Part shown: positions 59,640-64,000 of the stretch, piece by piece
How the letters are laid out: each line of letters opens with the position of its first letter
How positions within the stretch are numbered: the stretch's first letter is position 1
Source: Trichobilharzia regenti
Lineage: Eukaryota > Platyhelminthes > Trematoda > Strigeidida > Schistosomatidae
Length of the DNA: 64,000 nt
Direction of reading: 5' to 3'
Assembly: GCA_944472135.2 (NCBI GenBank)
Contig: OX235264.1
Coordinates: 97,164,319 to 97,228,318 of the forward strand
Notes under the pieces: generated by a model
Databases searched by the model: none
Seen by the model: only the letters and a program-made list of their open reading frames with translations
Told to the model about the DNA's origin: nothing
Translations under genes and position numbers: made by a program

Positions 59640-60835
59640 GTGAGAAACTTCTTTCTTCAGGATAGTAGAAAAGAGAAACACATCTCATGATTGCCTTATA
59701 GAAAAATGGACATCTACGAAACTTCATCAGAAGAGGCCTGACCTCAAATGAACGAACCAACGCAAAATAATTATCTAAGATTATATGGTAAACGTCCTAC
59801 CATATATATGAAGAATATCTCTGAATTCAACAATAGGTCAGTGAAACAATTTTGGAATAGATTTAACCCACAAACCAACACACAATCTTTTGACATCATA
59901 TCATCAATTTTCCTTAAGGTGGGAGTGCTGCAATGAGTCCTCACCCTCTTGAATAGTGTTTGTTTGTTACTGGATTGAAGAAAGATATCTCATAGACGTC
60001 TTCCAAAAGAATGGATATCCACGGAATTTCATCAAAAGAAATATACCCCCAAGTCTACCTATCAAACCAAAGGCCCCCAAAGCGCAAAGAAAATCGCGTT
60101 ACTATATATAAAGGATATCTCAGGAATCACCACAAGACTCTTCAAACCTTGATAAGAAATAGATGTCGTACGCAAACCAACAAAGTCACTTCACTCAATT
60201 CTATGTCAACCAAAAGACTCAACAGCGAAAGAAGATAAAACCAACATCAGTATCTACAAAATAAATTGTAACAACTGCGAAAAACACTACATTGGCCAAA
60301 GTGAACTCCCCTCCTCTTCGTCTTCGTATCCACGAACATAAGCTAGCCGTCGAAAGACATGATATCCACTCCCTCATATCACTCACCGCATACAGACAAC
60401 CACGGACATCAATTCGACTGGGACGGCCAACGTTCAAATATTAGACAGAGGAAACAACACCAAGAATGCTAGAGAATTTTTAGAAGCCAACCTTGCATTC
60501 CAGTGAATCATCAATCAATAGACACATCGAGATAGACAAAATTTATCAACCGATAAGAAAGAAACCTCATACACAAAGGTTCAAAATTCAAGTCGAAGAA
60601 ACAATCAGTTCCAATACAAATAGCCCAGAAGGTGGGAAAACAGACAAAAACAACCCAACACGTCCAAGGTCACCAGGAGAGATGATTAATAAACTTGTGG
60701 AGAAATGTAAAAGCTCACTTCACTGAATTGAAGTATGAGCTGAATATGTCGCCTATTAGGGCGATGAAAGCTTTGCAAATTAACTATCCAGCTCAGAGAA
60801 CACAACCACATCAAAATCATCCATCTGGGTTACTC
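59640..60835 (+). mobile_element. PLE-2 copy with inverted 5' part
   Basis: From about 59980 the plus strand reads the RT C-terminal end (RRLPKEWISTEFHQK..), YKINCNNCEKHYIGQSE (GIY-YIG) and the C-terminal tail, ending in the conserved hairpin (60731-60795). The stretch 59905-59975 is the same element in opposite orientation, so the 5' end is inverted. Several frameshifts. Confidence 0.7.
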
Positions 60836-61345
60836 AGACGGATGCCGCCAACATTTCTGTACTCATGAAAATAAACTACCAGTCAAAAGACATGACAGAG
60901 ATCCCTCCTCTCATATGAATTCATGCAGACAAGTACGGACATCAATTTACAACTGGGGAAATGTAAGAATCTTGAAAAGAAAAGGAACACAAAGAATTCC
61001 GAAGAATCTCTACAGGGGCCTGGTGTACTCAGATCAATTTGCGACTAACAGATTGGGATTCAGAGTACAAATTCATCAATCAAATAACAATAATTCATAC
61101 AACCAAGAAGCCAGTTGTCAGTCAAGTCAACGAGACGGTTAATATACCTGAACAGGTGAATATAATGACAAGAGAATCTTTGCGGGCAATCAGCCACAAT
61201 CAAGATCATCGGAGAAAATGATTATTACTTGATTCATGGGGAATTTGTAATGTTCAGTTTATATTGAAGTTGCAGCTGAAGATGCCGTCTAAAAAGACGA
61301 AAATTTTACAATAAACGGACCAGCTCAAGAAACATCAGAAAACCA
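60836..61345 (+). mobile_element. second PLE fragment in tandem, related to PLE-2
   Basis: CTHENKLPVKRHDRD corresponds to the HEHKLxVKRHD stretch of PLE-2, and VRILKRKGTQRIPKNLYRGL follows. The end carries a variant of the conserved hairpin (CGTCTAAAAAGACG). It directly follows the PLE-2 copy. Confidence 0.55.
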
Positions 61346-61904
61346 AAAACCTAAACATACAAAAAGAGAAAGATACTTTAAATGACCCAACGAGTTACAC
61401 CGACCGAAACAAATGTTCCTGTAGGTCTTAACATGCCAGAATGGTCCATCAGATAACGGTTAAACTTAAAGCAATTACCGGTATAGTGTAACTTGTTTAG
61501 CCTATGTCGGGGATCTGCGAGCGAATTCGCACTACTGATGAATAGGAGTGGAACAGCAGTCAGGTGTTTGCTTCAGTTGTTAGCCAACAAGCCAGCTATG
61601 TTGCTTCTCAGTTCCTAACAGAGACGGTTATAGAAAAGGTCGACGCCGACACTTTTATACATCTTGATTCACCTAACCATGATTTGCATGCAGTAGGCGG
61701 TAAGATCTGAATGCGGACAGAAAAACGCGCAAATCACTTCACACAAGACAAATAAGCAGCCTGAAGAAGTCATTTCCTGCGTTTTGGAGTCACTTAACAG
61801 TAATTCGCCTTCTGTTCCAAGTAATCCAACAAGACAATGTTTTAAGTACAGTGTACAGCTTACAACCAGCTAACAGGACCACACCCTTGATGTAACAGCA
61901 CATG

Positions 61905-62035
61905 AGTGACACTTATTATGTAAAGGCTGATGATGCCCGACCAGACCGAAGTATATATGAAGCAGGATTTGAACTCGGAACCTATTTGGATGAATTCCGG
62001 AGCGCTTTAGCCAGTGAGCCAAAATCTCCAATCGT
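61905..62035 (-). repeat. SINE-D (tRNA-like) fragment
   Basis: AAAGGCTGATGATGCCCGAC and GGATTTGAACTCGG place it with the other SINE-D pieces. It lies just outside the donor side of the NPP exon at 62150. Confidence 0.5.
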
Positions 62036-62149
62036 CATATTATATCACTATAGGCCACAATCAAATAAATTATCGCATTACATAATGATGACAATACTTG
62101 AGTTCAATTCTTGTTATGTTTTAAATTAGTCATTTTTAGCATATGTTAC

Positions 62150-62324
62150 CTGCTAAATTTGCACTTCCATTACGCAGACCGTCTATAGCTCTTTGTATTG
62201 TAAAATTCAAACTGATAGGATTCATATGGCTTGGATTATATGGTTCACAGAACCAACTGTTATCACCCTGGGAATCTGACTCAGCTGAACACGTTGGCAA
62301 GTGATAAAGATGAACACCTTTATT
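62150..62324 (-). CDS. NPP exon (58 codons plus 1 nt), middle of catalytic domain
   Basis: The exon begins after a good acceptor (TTTTCTCTACAG) in phase 0 and ends at a GCAG|GTAAC donor after one base of a codon. It reads NKGVHLYHLPTC at the start and ends ..AIDGLRNGSANLA. This fits the ENPP segment just before the D-x3-H metal motif, where family members read roughly P..YN......RI..VL.WL. It has two cysteines and two possible N-glycosylation sites (NFT, NGS). The next exon starts with TG, so the split codon becomes GTG (Val). The resulting ..NLAVVYYDELDRIGH.. is a smooth match to the family (..F.LYFEEPDS.GH..). The upstream exon with the catalytic threonine is not visible in the remaining 1.7 kb. 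Confidence 0.85.
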
Positions 62325-62659
62325 CTGTAGAGAAAAGTCAAAATGAGAAAACAAAAATTATAAACAGTTACGGCAACTGAATCCCCCCCCTTTTTATATT
62401 ATAAAGTAAGTAAGAGAAAACACAATGCAACAATGCAACTTGTCATGAAAATTTATGTAAGCTGTAGGCTGAATGTGAGTAGCAATAGAATCCAGAGCTG
62501 GTGTTTTATCCCACTTAGAAATTGTCAGTTGGCAGATCACCTATAATATCCCCAGTGAGTGAGTGCAACAAAAGACTTCAACCTTTCAAATTTCAGTTTC
62601 ACTGGTGTTCTTTTGTTTTACGGGTTGTGATTCCTAGTCTCAGACTAAATCCAAACTCT

Positions 62660-62877
62660 TCACCAGACTCCATTATGAATAAGATTTTGTTTTGATAAAT
62701 CACACAGTGCTGTTATACAGTAATATTAACTGATGACAATGTTTCGAGAACAAATAATTGCCACTCATAATCATATCAAGTCACTCACACACACAATTCA
62801 TTTTCTTCATTTATAGACATGTGTGGAATTGACCAGATATTGGAATAAAATCCAATATGGGATAATGTATATTCAGA

Positions 62878-62914
<37 letters not shown>

Positions 62915-63245
62915 TGAGTGTTATTGATCAATTACAATCAGATGGGGAAATAAGACGAGTGTTTTTATAGTCGTCAGTAATAAGTAACTTGGTAGAATGT
63001 TGTGATGTACGTGAATTGAATTGAAATAGAATTTTGAGATTATTTATTATCCTCCTCTGATTTGACTGACTGACTGGCGGCAATAATATCTTCCATGCAT
63101 ATTTCTGGTATTTGCATTGAGTCACTTCTGTTCCATGTGTTGTGTTGGGTGTAGACTCAATGAACCTGGCAGGATTCAGTAATCAACCTCTCTCTCCACC
63201 TACATAGGTTACTTTTTAGAATTTTAACCCTATCCCACCCTCAAT
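62660..63245 (-). mobile_element. PLE-1 copy with short inverted stub
   Basis: Terminus CTCCATTATGAATAAG, an AT-rich tail with an (AAT)n run, then coding reading NQRRIINN and MTQCKYQKYAWKI on the minus strand. At 63240-63325 a short stub of the same element returns in the opposite orientation. Confidence 0.7.
62878..62913. repeat. (AAT)n microsatellite
   Basis: Twelve AAT units inside the PLE-1 tail. Other PLE-1 copies have two to four units at the same point, so it expanded in place. Confidence 0.95.
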
Positions 63246-63325
63246 TCTAAACAGTAATCTAGGAAGGTGGAGAAAGAGGTTGATTACTGAATCCTGCCAG
63301 GTTCATTGAGTCTACACCCAGAGAG
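63240..63325 (+). mobile_element. PLE-1 inverted stub
   Basis: GGTTGATTACTGAATCCTGC is the exact complement of 63170-63190, including the locus-specific CCTGGCAGG variant. The stub ends at ACACCC. Confidence 0.6.
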
Positions 63326-63689
63326 CAAACATTTCAATCTAATAAAAATCAAGCAACGGAGAACTCAAAAAAGAACCCTGGAGAAATGCTGTGTGGTTAA
63401 AACTGAACGTTATAAGTACAAGGTAGACGGATAAGTGAAGCAGAGGTAAATACTTAGACTTTGAAAGGTTTCATAAAATAACTAACCAATATAAATGAGG
63501 CTTTTAGACCTGTCTGCTGATTGAAAACACAAAAACACAATCTGTAGTAGAAAACGCTAGTCAAGCACCTTACTTACTACCTGAGCAGTGAGTTAAGGGG
63601 TGAAAATCATCACTGAAAAAGTAAATAAATTTTCAAATGTTGACTTGCAGAGATTTGACTGATTTCAGTTGTACAACTGTTGAGAATCG

Positions 63690-63870
63690 TAGGGTGCAGG
63701 ACATCTGTTTCATCCTTGTTTGGGGACTCTTCATCAGTGCGCACCTATGGCCTCACAGGGAGTCAAACCCATCATCTTCAGGTTACAAAGCGAGCTCTTA
63801 AACCATTCAGCCATTGAGACGAAGTCCAATGGCCCATTAATTCTAGCTTCTATCAACTCGGGACACATTG
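63690..63870 (-). repeat. SINE-B, minus-strand copy
   Basis: The hammerhead segment at 63694-63740 (minus) is followed by a tRNA-like head in reverse complement (B-box region GGGAGTCAAACC on the plus strand). The first core box is ATGAAGA and GAAA is kept. Like the copy at 31503, it is in the sense orientation of the NPP transcript, but the core is damaged. Confidence 0.65.
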
Positions 63871-64000
63871 CGCAACCACTACTAATCAATGCCATCGGTG
63901 AACATTCGTCCTCATATCCAACTTGGTCGACCCCACTCGTCCAGCAGTCCCTAGTTTTCTGAGGTTCTGCAACATAAGTCATTTTGTGATTAATCTTAAG

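Larger units (their letters stand above)
30551..62324 (-). other. ENPP/NPP ectonucleotidase gene, partial (5' end outside window)
   Basis: This is the extent of one transcription unit inferred from three exons on the minus strand (62150-62324, 45559-45769, 30551-31237), each with ENPP-family similarity, correct order and canonical splice sites. ENPPs are metal-dependent ectoenzymes that hydrolyse nucleotide or lipid phosphodiesters at the cell surface. Schistosomes express members of the family on the tegument, and a C-terminal anchor such as this one is typical of NPP4/5-like members. The visible ligands are D-x3-H and DHGM in the middle exon and HGYD in the terminal exon. The N-terminal signal peptide and nucleophile-threonine exon are not found up to 64000. 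Exon joining is in phase between the first two exons but not between the second and the terminal exon, so a small exon is unaccounted for. Which schistosome NPP paralogue this is cannot be decided here. Confidence 0.85.

Noticed and set aside
61525..61570. ACTGATGAATAGGAGTGGAACAGCAGTC as a hammerhead
   Set aside because: The first box fits, but the second reads GGAAC without GAAA and stem II does not pair. Similarity is probably accidental or very old.
8409..63870. Genuine tRNA genes
   Set aside because: Several segments have A and B boxes, but each continues into a shared SINE body and none folds into a full cloverleaf by eye.
1..64000. CRISPR arrays, operons or bacterial features
   Set aside because: Splice sites, SINEs and PLEs show eukaryotic DNA, and no regularly spaced direct repeats of CRISPR type were seen.
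62325..64000. NPP exon with the catalytic threonine (PTKTFPNH-like)
   Set aside because: No minus-strand frame in this stretch resembles it; the sequence is PLE-1 and SINE-B with unclassified DNA.

Overview
This window looks like nuclear DNA of a blood fluke (Schistosoma) or a close relative. It is AT-rich and intron-rich, and it is packed with decayed retroelements: Penelope-like elements (PLEs) with GIY-YIG endonucleases, SR2/RTE-like and a second class of non-LTR retrotransposon, and several tRNA-derived SINE families. Two of the SINE families carry hammerhead ribozymes, one of them of the Smalpha type known from schistosome genomes. The species cannot be fixed from the sequence alone.

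Only one host protein gene can be supported. It lies on the minus strand from about 62.3 kb down to 30.55 kb and is still open at its 5' end beyond the window. It encodes an ectonucleotide pyrophosphatase/phosphodiesterase (ENPP/NPP family) with a C-terminal membrane anchor. Three exons are clear: 62150-62324, 45559-45769 and the terminal exon 30551-31237. They carry the D-x3-H, DHGM and HGYD metal-ligand motifs. The nucleophile-threonine exon is not in the window. The first two exons join in phase, but exon 45559-45769 and the terminal exon do not. At least one small exon is therefore missing between them, and a 28-nt candidate is proposed at 31426-31453. The introns are very large (about 16.4 and 14.3 kb) and filled with transposons.

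Layout: 1-30.5 kb is the 3' flank of the NPP gene with no supportable host gene. It holds PLE fragments (including large palindromes at 7.1-8.4 and 13.5-14.2 kb), RTE-like and second-class LINE fragments, SINEs, and a possible pair of LTR-like repeats. From 31.2 to 64 kb it is NPP intron sequence holding more of the same: two nearly identical LINE copies (39.7-41.1 and 43.9-45.5 kb), PLE reverse transcriptase and GIY-YIG pieces (46.2-47.4, 53.7-54.7, 56.2-57.7, 59.9-61.3 kb) and SINEs.

The most interesting signal is a set of hammerhead-type motifs in SINEs. The best one, at 31573-31622 on the minus strand, keeps every conserved core base, a 6-bp stem I, a 4-bp stem II and a closed stem III. 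It sits in the sense orientation inside the NPP pre-mRNA, a few hundred bases upstream of the terminal exon, and forms one half of an inverted SINE pair.

All repeat boundaries are approximate, set by eye from copies within the window. Family labels (SINE-A to D, PLE-1 to 3, LINE-2) are local names.
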